The notes under the pieces are model-generated. The model was not told the DNA's origin. It searched no databases and worked only from the letters and a program-made list of their open reading frames with translations. Made by a program: the position numbers and the translations under genes. Of a DNA stretch of 64,000 bases, positions 25,944-35,747 are shown one piece after another; within the stretch, counting starts at the first letter, position 1, and the number at the start of each line of letters is the position of its first letter. The DNA is taken from the NCBI GenBank assembly GCA_028683385.1, contig JAQUIJ010000006.1:275318-339317 (forward strand). The letters run 5' to 3'. The stretch is from Prolixibacteraceae bacterium. GTDB lineage: Bacteria > Bacteroidota > Bacteroidia > Bacteroidales > Prolixibacteraceae.

Positions 25944-28523
25944 TCAGAATGCTCCGTCTAGTGTTTGGATAACAAATACCTCCTGAAGTTTTTCCTTGGT
26001 TAGTTTGGTCTCCAGCTTTATTTTGACCGGCTGTGCTGGAATCAGGTCAAAATAGTTATCGCTGAAAAAGCCTTCTTCGTCACCAATAGTCATGTACAGG
26101 TTTTTGGCCAATTTGTCAGTGCTCAGGCTAATTTCAAATCCATCTTGTACAGCATTAATTTCAAATTTCACATCAGGCTTTGGAAGTAAAACATCCTTTA
26201 TCGGTTTGAAATAAAGTGTATTGGTAGAAATGATTGCATCGTTTTCGATCAACTCAACAACTAAAAGCTGTTTGTTGGCCTGAACATTCTTCATGAAATC
26301 AGACGTTTTTGTTCCGAAGAAGGTATTGCTCGAGTTTGCCGGAACAGTAACTTCTTTCGTTTCTTTCCAGATTTCTTTACCATCAAAATCGAGAACCTTG
26401 GTCACCAGTTGTGCTTTTATTTCACTGAGCTTGTCGTTGATAATATCAACTTTAAGCGAATCATTATTGGTATATGGCGAAACCAAAACAGGCTCAAATC
26501 CTTTTTTAGCGAAATACTGCAAAGCCTTCCAGCGCTGATAATAGTCGGTCGAACTCCACGATGCAACCGGCCAGCAATCGTTAATTTGCCACACCAGACT
26601 TCCCATGCAGAACGGCGCAGCGCGGCGGTGACCTTCGAGTGCAAATTTGATTCCTTCGGCTTGCAATACATGGTTTACATACAGGAATGATTCAAAATTC
26701 TTCGGTTTTTTATAATCCTGAAGCATGTAATATTCGATGGTTCCATTCCCGATTGAAGACCGCTGGTGCGATTTCATTACTTCCGAGAAAATGTCGTAAT
26801 CTTCAGGAGTGGCATATTGTTTTACGGTTTTCATTTCGGGAAACGACTGAAATCCGTACTCGCTCATGAAACGGGCAATGTGCGTGGCGTACATTTTAAA
26901 CGGATCTTTTCCCCACCAAACACCCCAATAATGGTCGTCCCCATTATTCAGGTCAGAAGGATTTCCCATTCCGGCGCATGGTGACGAATCCCAGTAACTG
27001 CGATCCGGATCGTATGTTGCAACGGCTTCAGGCAAAATGTGATGGAAAATATCAGTGTACGATTTCCATATTTTCGCGGCGTTTTCTTTGCTTTTCGCTT
27101 CTTCCTTTTGTTTCCATCCCCAGCCAAACCATGCTGCCAGAATTTCATTATTTCCGCACCACATGGCAATGCTTGGATGGTTGCGCAATCGTTTGATGTT
27201 GTCTGCAGCTTCTTGCTTTACATTTTCCAGAAAAGCATCATCACCCGGAAACATGGCACAGGCGAACATAAAGTCCTGCCAAACCAGAATCCCGTTTTGG
27301 TCGCACAAATCGTATAATTTATCGTTTTCATAAATACCGCCGCCCCAAATGCGCAGCATGTTGAAATTTGAAATTTTAGAAGTGTTGATTACTTTTTGGT
27401 ACATTTCGTCGGTTACCCGAGCAGGGAAAACATCGTTTGGAATGTAATTAGCGCCCTTCATAAATACCGGCACACCGTTTAGTTTGAAGTAAAACGAAGT
27501 TCCATTGGCATCTTTGTCGCGAACCAGCTCGAGTGTGCGAATACCAATACGTTCTGATTTTTCAGTAATGCGTTTACCAATCTCCAATTTCCCTTTAATG
27601 TTATAAAGATGAGCTTCTCCAAGACCGTTTGTCCACCACAATTTTGGATTTTCAATTTTGAAATCGACCGGATAAGTTGAAATTCCTTTGGCTAGTTTAA
27701 TGTTCGTACGAGCCAGCTCATTACCATCGTTTTGGATGGTTACGGTTGCTTCATTGTCGGCATTCGCTTCAATTTCAAATACAGCAGTTAAACTTGCCTC
27801 TTTTTCTGAAACCGAATTTTGCTTCAGTTGCAGATTTTCAATGCGTGCATCGTCCCAAACAGTGAGGTAAACAGGCCGCCACAATCCGCTTGAAACCAAA
27901 CGCGGGCCCCAGTCCCAGCCAAAATGGTAGCCTGCCTTTCGGGTATAAACAGAAACCATTTTCCCATCAGGAACTTCGCCATTTACAGCCTGATCGTTAT
28001 CCGAAACCGGAATCACATAACCGTTGGCATCGTATTTTTTTAGCCCTTCCACAATGGGCGAACGAAATAAAATTCGCAATTCATTGGCTCCTTCTTTTAC
28101 CTGAGGTTTTACATCAACCAGCCATTCGCGGAACATGTTATCGGCTGATAAAACCTGTGTGCCGTTAACAAATACGTCGGCATAGGTATCCAGACCTTTA
28201 AAATCGAGGGCAATGCGGTCGCGTTTAATAGCATCCGGATCGATGTTGAATGTCGTTTTGTATTCCCAGTTTACTTTGTCGATCCATTGTAGTTTATGTT
28301 CGTTCAAGCGGTAAAACGGGTCTTCTATTTTGCCGTTTGCCAATAAGTCGGTGTGCACACAACCCGGAACGGTTGCCGGAAGCCACTCTTCTTTATCGGC
28401 TTGATGGAAAGTCCAGTTGGAAGAAATTTCGGTAGCTACCATCAGACTGGCATCTTTTTTCTGACATCCAACCAGTGAAATGGCGCTAAGTAATACTATA
28501 CCAAGAATTTGTTTTCGATTCAT
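25944..28523 (-). CDS. Beta-mannosidase, glycoside hydrolase family 2
   Basis: 859 residues. The lipoprotein signal ends in LVGC (Cys20), so it is anchored, probably facing the periplasm. It has GH2 architecture: jelly-roll N-terminal domain (WLPATVPGCVHTDLL), Ig-like domain, and TIM barrel with acid/base Glu in MWCGNNE near residue 455 and nucleophile Glu in FMSEYGFQSFP near 560. The GCVHTDL and NNE signatures are those of beta-mannosidases, which release mannose from beta-mannosides. It is a single gene with its own terminator and no SusC/SusD pair in view. Confidence 0.9.
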   Translation of the reverse strand: MNRKQILGIVLLSAISLVGCQKKDASLMVATEISSNWTFHQADKEEWLPATVPGCVHTDLLANGKIEDPFYRLNEHKLQWIDKVNWEYKTTFNIDPDAIKRDRIALDFKGLDTYADVFVNGTQVLSADNMFREWLVDVKPQVKEGANELRILFRSPIVEGLKKYDANGYVIPVSDNDQAVNGEVPDGKMVSVYTRKAGYHFGWDWGPRLVSSGLWRPVYLTVWDDARIENLQLKQNSVSEKEASLTAVFEIEANADNEATVTIQNDGNELARTNIKLAKGISTYPVDFKIENPKLWWTNGLGEAHLYNIKGKLEIGKRITEKSERIGIRTLELVRDKDANGTSFYFKLNGVPVFMKGANYIPNDVFPARVTDEMYQKVINTSKISNFNMLRIWGGGIYENDKLYDLCDQNGILVWQDFMFACAMFPGDDAFLENVKQEAADNIKRLRNHPSIAMWCGNNEILAAWFGWGWKQKEEAKSKENAAKIWKSYTDIFHHILPEAVATYDPDRSYWDSSPCAGMGNPSDLNNGDDHYWGVWWGKDPFKMYATHIARFMSEYGFQSFPEMKTVKQYATPEDYDIFSEVMKSHQRSSIGNGTIEYYMLQDYKKPKNFESFLYVNHVLQAEGIKFALEGHRRAAPFCMGSLVWQINDCWPVASWSSTDYYQRWKALQYFAKKGFEPVLVSPYTNNDSLKVDIINDKLSEIKAQLVTKVLDFDGKEIWKETKEVTVPANSSNTFFGTKTSDFMKNVQANKQLLVVELIENDAIISTNTLYFKPIKDVLLPKPDVKFEINAVQDGFEISLSTDKLAKNLYMTIGDEEGFFSDNYFDLIPAQPVKIKLETKLTKEKLQEVFVIQTLDGAF

Positions 28524-28706
28524 GATCTATTTGTTTGTGGATTTTAGTGGCGTAAAAATGGGAAAAATTACTGAATGGTAGAAATGCAAAATATTGTAAG
28601 ATGAATAGTAATATGTAATTTAGAATGAGTTTTTTATAGAATTATTCAAATATTTTCTTTAGTAACCAGTTTTTATCAATGAACAAAAGATAAGTCTCTC
28701 TAATTA

Positions 28707-28738
28707 TTGGTGCTTATCATATATTAAGTTTAACTTTG
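28707..28738 (+). promoter_or_regulatory. Putative promoter of the T9SS cargo gene
   Basis: TTG at 28707-28709 and TAACTTTG at 28731-28738 with 21 bases between them match the Bacteroidota consensus. The start would be near 28745, giving a leader of about 60 bases. Confidence 0.5.
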
Positions 28739-28804
28739 AATTTCCTGAAAAACACATAAAAATATCAAGCAAAACATTTTCTACCGTAATTTAAGTATAG
28801 AGAT

Positions 28805-30904
28805 ATGAAAATTAAACTCTTTTCATTTATTGCAATCTGTTTGATAACAACAAAAATTGCTTTTTCACAATGGATACAGACTGAGGGTCCAATCGGTTTA
28901 ACAGGAATTTCTGGGATACTGAATAATGATGATAAACTTTTTATTGGGACCAATTGTGGATTACATAGTTCAGATAGTATTTCTGGAAGATGGGACTACT
29001 TATGTGATATTTCTTTAAAAGCATATGCAAAGAAAGGAGATTCGTTATTAGTTGGTACAACTGCTGGAATTATGGTTATAGATTTGTCAAGTCGTGACAT
29101 TAAACCGATTTCATATGGACGATCCTTGATTAATTTAAATATTAATGCGATCAGTTCAGCTGATACGTGTTTATATATTGGAACTGCATGGTTTGGATTT
29201 AAAAAGTCAAAAGGATTTTCAGACAATTGGGAGTCGTTCAATGATGGATTGCCTTATTTTATAGCATCGGGGGGATTTCATGCATTTAATGTATATTTAA
29301 TTGAACATTTAAGCGATGTTATCTTCTGCGTAACACCAGATGGTCTTTTTAAAACAAATGTCGACCATATACTATGGAGTCCGGCAAGTAGTGGAATACT
29401 CAAAGAATACATGGGACAAAATCCCAACAATAATATCAAATTTCTTAAAGCAATTGGTGAAACCATCTTTGTGGGTATAGAGAATAAACTATACTCAAGT
29501 TCAAACAAAGGTAATTCATGGGAAGAAGTCTATTCGTTCGGCTCAACAGTCAGTTCACTTCATAAATTTGGCAACGATTATTATGTGACTACTTTAGGAG
29601 ATGGGATATATATATCCAATGATAAAGGGGTATCTTGGACCAATTTTAATTATGGATTATCTGATTTAAATGTGAATACTTTAAATAAGATAGACACACT
29701 CTTGATTTGTGGAACCTCGGATGGACTTTATTATAAGAGTGGTAATAACTGGATTAAGAACAACCAAGGAATTATTTGTTCTTACATTAGATCAATGGCA
29801 ATATCAAGTAAGGAAATTGTTGCAAATGATAATGATAAAGTTTATTCTTCGATGAATGGAAATTCATGGAATGAAATAACACCCAATGTAACTAAAAGAT
29901 ATTTTGGTTCGGTCGCTACCATGGGTGACACCCTTTTGCTTTCAGTACAGAGTGATCCCCCATTTATAATTTATTCTCGTGATGATGGACATAGCTGGGA
30001 AAATCTAAATCATCCTGTCCCATTTAATCGTGATGATTCATATTCAATTTACACTTCGAATAAGAGGCTTTATGCTTATGAGGATGATATTATGTATTCT
30101 ACTGATGATTTTGGTATGGATTGGTGGAAACAGTTGAGTCTATCACGTCCGTATTGTAATAATTTCAATGGATTTTTAGTTTACAATTCAATTCCATTTG
30201 CATTGACTTGCGGTAACGCTGAAGTTGTTAGGTTAAATTCATCAGGGAATTGGGTGTTGTCAAATAATGGACTACCAACTAATTTGCAATTAGAATATTT
30301 AACAAAAACAAATGATGCACTTTATGTAAACGTTCATGGGAAAGGACTATATGTAAGCAAAGATGCAGGAAATTCTTGGTCATTTACCAGTAATAAACTT
30401 GATTTAAACGATGTTCTGGATGTTAGCTGGGGAATTTCTTCATCTGCTTATAAAGGTAGAATTCTTTTTATTTCAACTTTCAACGGTGTGTTTTACACAG
30501 TTGATTATGGGCAGAATTGGAAATCTCTAAATGTTGGATTAATTAATAAGTATGTGACTTCAATTAAAATATTTAACGATACACTATTCGCTGGAACGAA
30601 TGGGAATGGGGTATGGAAATATGATATTAAAAGCATTCTATTATTATCTAATACAGGGTCAAATATAAATCAGAATCATATACGAATTTATCCCAATCCA
30701 GCAACCGATTTTCTTAATGTCCAAATCGATTCAGGATCAAAATTTGAGTTAAACATAATTGATCTGATGGGAAGACAAATTTTATCAAAACATAATTTAT
30801 TAAGTGGAAATGTTGATCTGTCAAATTTGCAAAATGGAACTTACATTCTTATCTTGAAGTCTGATAAGGATGTATTAACACATAAATTAGTCATCAATCG
30901 ATAA
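28805..30904 (+). CDS. Secreted BNR/Asp-box repeat protein with T9SS type A signal
   Basis: 699 residues. The N-terminal signal peptide ends near AFSQW. Most of the protein is a beta-propeller type array with recurrent Asp-box motifs: SNKGNSWEEV, SNDKGVSWTNF, SRDDGHSWENL, SKDAGNSWSF and TVDYGQNWKSL. The last 75 residues (IRIYPNPATDFLNV, LMGRQIL, NGTYILIL, HKLVIN) are a T9SS type A sorting domain, so it is exported across the outer membrane and attached to the surface or released. Function is unknown. Composition is clearly AT-richer than in flanking genes. Confidence 0.85.
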   Translation: MKIKLFSFIAICLITTKIAFSQWIQTEGPIGLTGISGILNNDDKLFIGTNCGLHSSDSISGRWDYLCDISLKAYAKKGDSLLVGTTAGIMVIDLSSRDIKPISYGRSLINLNINAISSADTCLYIGTAWFGFKKSKGFSDNWESFNDGLPYFIASGGFHAFNVYLIEHLSDVIFCVTPDGLFKTNVDHILWSPASSGILKEYMGQNPNNNIKFLKAIGETIFVGIENKLYSSSNKGNSWEEVYSFGSTVSSLHKFGNDYYVTTLGDGIYISNDKGVSWTNFNYGLSDLNVNTLNKIDTLLICGTSDGLYYKSGNNWIKNNQGIICSYIRSMAISSKEIVANDNDKVYSSMNGNSWNEITPNVTKRYFGSVATMGDTLLLSVQSDPPFIIYSRDDGHSWENLNHPVPFNRDDSYSIYTSNKRLYAYEDDIMYSTDDFGMDWWKQLSLSRPYCNNFNGFLVYNSIPFALTCGNAEVVRLNSSGNWVLSNNGLPTNLQLEYLTKTNDALYVNVHGKGLYVSKDAGNSWSFTSNKLDLNDVLDVSWGISSSAYKGRILFISTFNGVFYTVDYGQNWKSLNVGLINKYVTSIKIFNDTLFAGTNGNGVWKYDIKSILLLSNTGSNINQNHIRIYPNPATDFLNVQIDSGSKFELNIIDLMGRQILSKHNLLSGNVDLSNLQNGTYILILKSDKDVLTHKLVINR

Positions 30905-30995
30905 ACTTACACTTTAAGCCAATACCTTTAATCCAAGAATTTTAGTAAATGTTTGTTGTCGTAAAAACTCTATCAGCAATCCTTTAAATTAACTG

Positions 30996-31003
30996 TACCT
31001 TTG
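30996..31003 (+). promoter_or_regulatory. -7 box directly before the helicase start
   Basis: TACCTTTG is an exact TAnnTTTG match and ends four bases before ATG 31008. Initiation would fall on the start codon itself, implying a leaderless mRNA or a start further in (next ATG 31074). Confidence 0.45.
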
Positions 31004-31007
31004 CCGG

Positions 31008-32318
31008 ATGACAAGTCCGATTAAAAATCAAACGAATATTTTGGAGAAACTGAGCATTGAGAAACTCAATGCCATGCAGGAAGAAGCTCAGGAGGCTATT
31101 CTTTCCAATCCTGAAATAGTATTGCTTTCGCCAACGGGAACAGGCAAAACACTGGCTTTCCTTTTACCTATTATTGCCGAACTCGATATTAATTGTCCTG
31201 AAATTCAGGTGCTGATTGTGGTACCTTCGCGCGAACTGGCGATTCAAATAGAACAAGTTATCCGCGAAATGGGATCGGGCTATAAAGCCAACGCGGTTTA
31301 CGGCGGAAGAACTGGGTCGAAAGATAAAACGGAGATCAAACACCGTCCGGCCATTTTGATTGGAACTCCCGGACGAATTGCCGATCATTTAAGACGGGAG
31401 AACTTTTCGGCAGAGTTTGTAACTACGCTCGTTCTCGATGAATTCGACAAGTCTCTGGAAATAGGATTCGAATCTGAAATGAAGGAAATACTGGCTTTGT
31501 TGCCAAAGGTTCAGAAGAAAATCCTTACCTCAGCAACTCAGGAAGTTGAAATTCCGAAGTTTGTAGGACTTAACAACCCACAAATTATCGATTATTTGCA
31601 TGAGGGAAACTCACAACTAAAAGTCAAAACGGTACTCTCAACTTCACCTGATAAATTGGATACGTTGGCAGAATTGCTTTGCCATTTGGGGAATCAACCC
31701 GGAATTGTGTTTTGCAATTTCAAGGATACGATTCAGGAAGTGAGCGATTTTTTGAATGAAAATAACATTGGGCATGGTTGTTTTTATGGTGGAATGGAGC
31801 AAAAAGACCGGGAACGTGCTTTGATCAAATTCAGGAATGGAACGCATCAGTTGATTGTAGCTACCGACCTTGCTGCGCGAGGACTGGATATTCCGGAGAT
31901 TAAATTTATCATCCACTTTCAACTTCCGCAAAGGGCACACGAATTTACGCACCGAAACGGTCGGACAGCCCGCATGTTTAACGACGGAACGGCCTATGTA
32001 ATCAAAGGGAAGAATGAAAATCTACCTGATTTTGTAGAAAATGCAGAAATTGAGAAAATGCAGAAAGCACCGATACCATTGCCTTCCAAATGGAAAACTT
32101 TGTTTGTTTCGGGAGGACGAAAAGACAAAATTTCGAAGGGCGACATTGCTGGCTTATTCATAAAACAAGGAAAACTAGGGAATGATCAGATTGGAACCAT
32201 TGAAATTAAGACCGATTGTGCCTTTGTAGCGGTTCAGGCTTCGGAAGTGAACCGGCTTATTAAACTGGTTGACAACAGTCGGTTGAAAAGCAAAAAGGTA
32301 AGAGTGACAGAGATTTAA
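31008..32318 (+). CDS. DEAD-box-type RNA helicase with DbpA-like C-terminus
   Basis: 436 residues. Motif I is SPTGTGKT near residue 42, Ia PSRELA, Ib GTPGR, motif II DEFD (LVLDEFDKSLE) where the family has DEAD, motif III SAT, then ATDLAARGLD and motif VI HRNGRTAR (usual HRIGRTGR). The C-terminal 75 residues (LFVSGGRKDKISKGDIAGLF, then GTIEIKTDCAFVAVQ) match the RNA-binding domain of DbpA, which acts in 50S ribosome assembly. Known DbpA remodels 23S rRNA; that role is inferred here. Confidence 0.88.
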   Translation: MTSPIKNQTNILEKLSIEKLNAMQEEAQEAILSNPEIVLLSPTGTGKTLAFLLPIIAELDINCPEIQVLIVVPSRELAIQIEQVIREMGSGYKANAVYGGRTGSKDKTEIKHRPAILIGTPGRIADHLRRENFSAEFVTTLVLDEFDKSLEIGFESEMKEILALLPKVQKKILTSATQEVEIPKFVGLNNPQIIDYLHEGNSQLKVKTVLSTSPDKLDTLAELLCHLGNQPGIVFCNFKDTIQEVSDFLNENNIGHGCFYGGMEQKDRERALIKFRNGTHQLIVATDLAARGLDIPEIKFIIHFQLPQRAHEFTHRNGRTARMFNDGTAYVIKGKNENLPDFVENAEIEKMQKAPIPLPSKWKTLFVSGGRKDKISKGDIAGLFIKQGKLGNDQIGTIEIKTDCAFVAVQASEVNRLIKLVDNSRLKSKKVRVTEI

Positions 32319-32319
32319 C

Positions 32320-32376
32320 GGGTGGTGCGATTTTCAGTCGCATTTTATATTTCAGCGATTATAAATCGCTACACCC
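32320..32376. repeat. REP element, left flank of the RAYT gene
   Basis: It begins GGGTGG and ends ACACCC. Inside are two hairpins: TGCGA/TCGCA (loop TTTTCAG) and AGCGAT/ATCGCT (loop TATAA), separated by a T-rich spacer. The RAYT stop codon (32359-32361) lies within the second hairpin. It has the same layout as the element at 33130. Confidence 0.75.
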
Positions 32377-33087
32377 AGTCACAGCCCAAGTACCTTTCCA
32401 ATTTCTCCAATCGCTTACCAAACCTGCTTTTACCGGATTGTTAAGGGTATATCTTACAGCATAATATAAATGCTTTTCATCACGAATGGTTGTATCGAAG
32501 CTTTCTTTCTGCCAAAGAGTTCCTTGCCTGTTTTCTGCCTTATTGATTTGATTGGCTGAGAATCGCTTTACCGACTGAAGGATGTCCTGCAAATAAACCG
32601 GATTTCCTTCCTGGTCTTTCTCAAACAATTCAAAAACCCAATGAACATGGTTGTGCATGATTGAAAAGGCCAGATTTGTTAGCTTTTTACCCTCCCAAAA
32701 TTTTAAAGCCTGTACTAAAATTTCGGTATTTCCCGTTCTTGACAAGTCAAATGCCGGATTCCGTGCCGAATCCAATAAATCATCGTAGGCTTTGATGTAT
32801 TTCTTCCTGACCAAACAGTACTCTTGTTTAAGTTTTTCTACGGGTGTCGTGAGTGCGGTTGCAGAGAATTCCAATTCGCGTTTGATTATTTTCGGCGAAT
32901 CGGAATTCGCCGTACCCGAACTTTTTCGAAGATTAGAAATCTCCGCACTCAGCATTTCCAGTCTCTGAGTGTACCTTTCCAAAGCTTTGGGAGGAACCGC
33001 ACCTTTTAGGTTCCAAGTCACAAAATAAGCTTGACCGGGTTGTTGGAAATGAGTTAGAATGTGTCGATATGCTTCCTTTTTCTCCAT
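32359..33087 (-). CDS. REP-associated tyrosine transposase (RAYT)
   Basis: 242 residues from ATG 33087. It is a Y1/IS200-like single-strand transposase: the HUH motif reads HNHVHW at residues 145-150 and the catalytic Tyr is probably in RYTLNNPVKAG near 215. The N-terminus YFVTWNLKG is the typical opening strand. RAYTs are domesticated transposases that move REP hairpins. Here REP elements flank the gene on both sides, and residues about 46-79 are encoded by a further REP-like palindrome (32851-32950), an in-frame insertion that makes this protein longer than usual. Confidence 0.9.
   Translation of the reverse strand: MEKKEAYRHILTHFQQPGQAYFVTWNLKGAVPPKALERYTQRLEMLSAEISNLRKSSGTANSDSPKIIKRELEFSATALTTPVEKLKQEYCLVRKKYIKAYDDLLDSARNPAFDLSRTGNTEILVQALKFWEGKKLTNLAFSIMHNHVHWVFELFEKDQEGNPVYLQDILQSVKRFSANQINKAENRQGTLWQKESFDTTIRDEKHLYYAVRYTLNNPVKAGLVSDWRNWKGTWAVTGCSDL
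32851..32950. repeat. REP-like palindrome embedded inside the RAYT coding sequence
   Basis: A 100-base element with perfect 8-base ends (GAGTGCGG at 32851-32858, CCGCACTC at 32943-32950) and an inner inverted repeat AATTCC[A/G]ATTCGC. Its right part, GTACCCGAACTTTTT then AGATTAGAAATCT then CCGCACTC, aligns closely with the right flank element (GTACCCGCACTTTTT, then GAGATTAAAAATCTC, then CACACCC). Confidence 0.7.
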
Positions 33088-33129
33088 GAGTATATTGCTT
33101 TGGTATAGCAATTTACAAAAAAAAATATT

Positions 33130-33185
33130 GGGTGGTACGTTTGTACCCGCACTTTTTAAAACGGAGATTAAAAATCTCCACACCC
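33130..33185. repeat. REP element, right flank of the RAYT gene
   Basis: It starts GGGTGG and ends ACACCC like the left element. The hairpins are GTAC/GTAC (loop GTTT) and GGAGAT/ATCTCC (loop TAAAA), with CCGCACTTTTTAAAAC between. Only the ends and layout are shared with the left copy; the stems differ in sequence but each still pairs. Confidence 0.75.
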
Positions 33186-33202
33186 AATGCGATGCTTATT
33201 TC

Positions 33203-33237
33203 AAAAAAAAGCCCGATACAAATTCTGCACCGGACTT
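33203..33237 (-). terminator. Possible terminator of the GH94 gene
   Basis: On the minus strand AAGTCCG pairs with CGGGCTT (one mismatch) and is followed by eight U residues (plus-strand A-run 33203-33210). It is a weak stem with a good U-run, 22 bases past the 33260 stop. Confidence 0.4.
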
Positions 33238-33259
33238 CCTATAGCTCAAAAAGAACTAT

Positions 33260-35698
33260 TTAACCCATAATAACAATTACTGAATGATCTTCTCCATCTT
33301 CGAAAAGAGGAATTAAGTTTGAAGCTTGTGATTTTCCATCAACGATTATTTCTTTCACGCCTTTTGAAACGCCATTCGGGTTCTGAACCTCAATTTGATA
33401 TTCTGCTCCCCTGAATTTGCGGCTAACTTTAAAGCCTTTCCAATCAGTCGGAATACATGGATCTACAAGCAATCCATCGTAATCGGGCTGAATACCCAGA
33501 ATGAATTGAGTAATCGCATAGAAATTCCATGAAGCAGTTCCGGTTAACCACGAGTTTTTAGCTTCGCCTGGTTTAAATGCGTCTTTTCCTGAAATCATTT
33601 GGGCATAAACGTATGGTTCCGTTTTGTGCAATTCGCTGACCTCTTCTAGGTACGAAGGGCAAATTTTCCGGTAATATTCCCATGCCCGGTTTCCGTTGCC
33701 AACCACCGTTTCTCCAATCATGATCCATGGATTATTGTGGCAGAAAATTCCTGCGTTTTCTTTGTATCCCGGAGGATAGCTGGAGATTTCACCGTATTCG
33801 ATGTAGTATTTGGTAAATGCCGGATTGTTGAGCACAATACCGTGTTCGCAATCGAGGCGTTCTTTCACTGAATCCAACGCTTTTTCGCAAAGACCTTCTT
33901 TTTTGCCAATGCCGGCCATGGTACACCATCCGTTCGATTCGATGAAGATTTTGCCTTCTTCGTTCTCGTTGCTACCTATTTTGTTTCCGTAATAGTCGTA
34001 AGCGCGAATAAACCAATCGCCATCCCAGCCATGTTTTTTTACCGCATCGATCATCGCATCAATATGCGATTGGGCGCGGGCAGCTTCTTCTGTTAAGCCA
34101 AGTTTTGTGCACAAGGTCACATAATCGCGGCCATAAACCACAAACAAACCGGCAATCATCAGCGATTCAGCTTTTGTGCCTTCTGTTTTGTTTTCGGTGG
34201 TCTGGAACGATTCGTTCGGGTCGTTCGAGAAGCAGTTCAGGTTCAGACAGTCATTCCAGTCGGCGCGACCAATGAGTGGCAATCCGTGAGGCCCTAGGTT
34301 GTTGACCACGTGATCAAACGAAACCGTTAAGTGATCGAACAAAGTCCGGGCAACTGACATGTCGTTGTCGAAAGGCACTATTTCATTCAGGATACCAAAA
34401 TCGCCTGTTTCTTTGATGTAACTTACGGTTCCTAAAATCAGCCACATCGGGTCATCGTTGAATCCACCGCCAATGTCGTTGTTCCCTTTTTTAGTCAGGG
34501 GTTGATATTGGTGGTAGCAGCCTCCATCCTGAAATTGTGTTGAGGCAATGTCGATGATGCGTTCGCGGGCGCGCTCCGGAATCTGGTGAACGAATCCAAT
34601 CAAATCTTGATTCGAATCGCGGAAGCCCATTCCACGACCAATGCCGCTTTCGAAATACGAAGCCGACCGTGAGAAACAGAAGGTGATCATACACTGGTAT
34701 TGATTCCAGATGTTGACCATGCGGTCGAGTTTGTCATTGCCCGAATCGACTGTGTAAACACTCAGCAGATTGCCCCAGTATTCGCGCAATTCGGCCAAAG
34801 CGGCATCCACTTTTGCAACAGTATCGAATTTGGTAATCGTTTCTTTGGCTTTAGTCTTGTTGATGATATTTTTCGATTCCCATTTTTCTTCTTCTTTGTT
34901 TTCAACATAACCCAAAACGAAAATAAAATCTTTCGTTTCTCCGGGCTGTAATTCAACTTCGAGGTAATGCGAAGCAATAGGCGACCAACCGTGAGCTTCG
35001 GTATTGCGTGGTTTGCCATCAGCAACAACCTGAGGTTCGTCGAAGCCATTGTACAATCCAAAGAAAGACTCGCGGTCGGTATCGAATCCCTGAACCGGAA
35101 CGTTTACCGAATAGTATGCAAAATGATCGCGGCGCTCTTTGTATTCGGTTTTGTGGTAAATAACAGAATCTTCGATCTCAACTTCGCCAGTTGAAAAGTT
35201 GCGCTGGAAGTTTTCCATGTCGGCGGCAGCATTCCAAAGCGCCCATTCGATAAACGAGAATACTTTTAGCTTCTTTATCTCTTTCGAATTATTAGTCAGC
35301 GTCAGTTTCTGAACTTCAGCCCAAGTCTTTAGTGGAACGAAATAAAGAGCCGTAGCTGAAACGCCATTCTTTTCGCCTTTAATCGAGGTGTAATTCATTC
35401 CATGTCGACATTCGTAGCTGTCAAGTTCTGTTTTGCAGGGTTTCCAGCCCGGAGACCAAGTGGTATCGCCGTCTTTGATGTAGAAATATTTACCTCCATC
35501 GTCCATCGGGACATTATTGTAGCGATAGCGGGTTAAGCGGCGGAATTTGGCGTCCTTGTAAAAGGTATAGCCGCCTGCAGTGTTTGAAATCAGTGAGAAA
35601 AAGTCTTCATTGCCAAGGTAATTGATCCATGGCCATGGTGTTTTTGGGTTGGTGATCACATATTCTCTATTCTGATCGTCGAAATGTCCAAATTGCAT
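33260..35698 (-). CDS. GH94 glycoside phosphorylase, probable cellobiose phosphorylase
   Basis: 812 residues, the usual length for cellobiose phosphorylase, with no signal peptide (cytosolic). GH94 enzymes split a beta-glucoside with phosphate to give a sugar 1-phosphate. Signatures: [16 protein letters not shown] near residue 365, [15 protein letters not shown] near 395 and the catalytic Asp in [14 protein letters not shown] near 490, the form found in cellobiose phosphorylases. Laminaribiose or other disaccharide specificity is not excluded. It is 49 bases downstream of a GPH symporter on the same strand, which probably imports its disaccharide. Confidence 0.88.
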   Translation of the reverse strand: MQFGHFDDQNREYVITNPKTPWPWINYLGNEDFFSLISNTAGGYTFYKDAKFRRLTRYRYNNVPMDDGGKYFYIKDGDTTWSPGWKPCKTELDSYECRHGMNYTSIKGEKNGVSATALYFVPLKTWAEVQKLTLTNNSKEIKKLKVFSFIEWALWNAAADMENFQRNFSTGEVEIEDSVIYHKTEYKERRDHFAYYSVNVPVQGFDTDRESFFGLYNGFDEPQVVADGKPRNTEAHGWSPIASHYLEVELQPGETKDFIFVLGYVENKEEEKWESKNIINKTKAKETITKFDTVAKVDAALAELREYWGNLLSVYTVDSGNDKLDRMVNIWNQYQCMITFCFSRSASYFESGIGRGMGFRDSNQDLIGFVHQIPERARERIIDIASTQFQDGGCYHQYQPLTKKGNNDIGGGFNDDPMWLILGTVSYIKETGDFGILNEIVPFDNDMSVARTLFDHLTVSFDHVVNNLGPHGLPLIGRADWNDCLNLNCFSNDPNESFQTTENKTEGTKAESLMIAGLFVVYGRDYVTLCTKLGLTEEAARAQSHIDAMIDAVKKHGWDGDWFIRAYDYYGNKIGSNENEEGKIFIESNGWCTMAGIGKKEGLCEKALDSVKERLDCEHGIVLNNPAFTKYYIEYGEISSYPPGYKENAGIFCHNNPWIMIGETVVGNGNRAWEYYRKICPSYLEEVSELHKTEPYVYAQMISGKDAFKPGEAKNSWLTGTASWNFYAITQFILGIQPDYDGLLVDPCIPTDWKGFKVSRKFRGAEYQIEVQNPNGVSKGVKEIIVDGKSQASNLIPLFEDGEDHSVIVIMG

Positions 35699-35747
35699 AG
35701 TTCTGATGATATTTAAAATTTCAATTATAAGATGTCGTTTATTGTTT

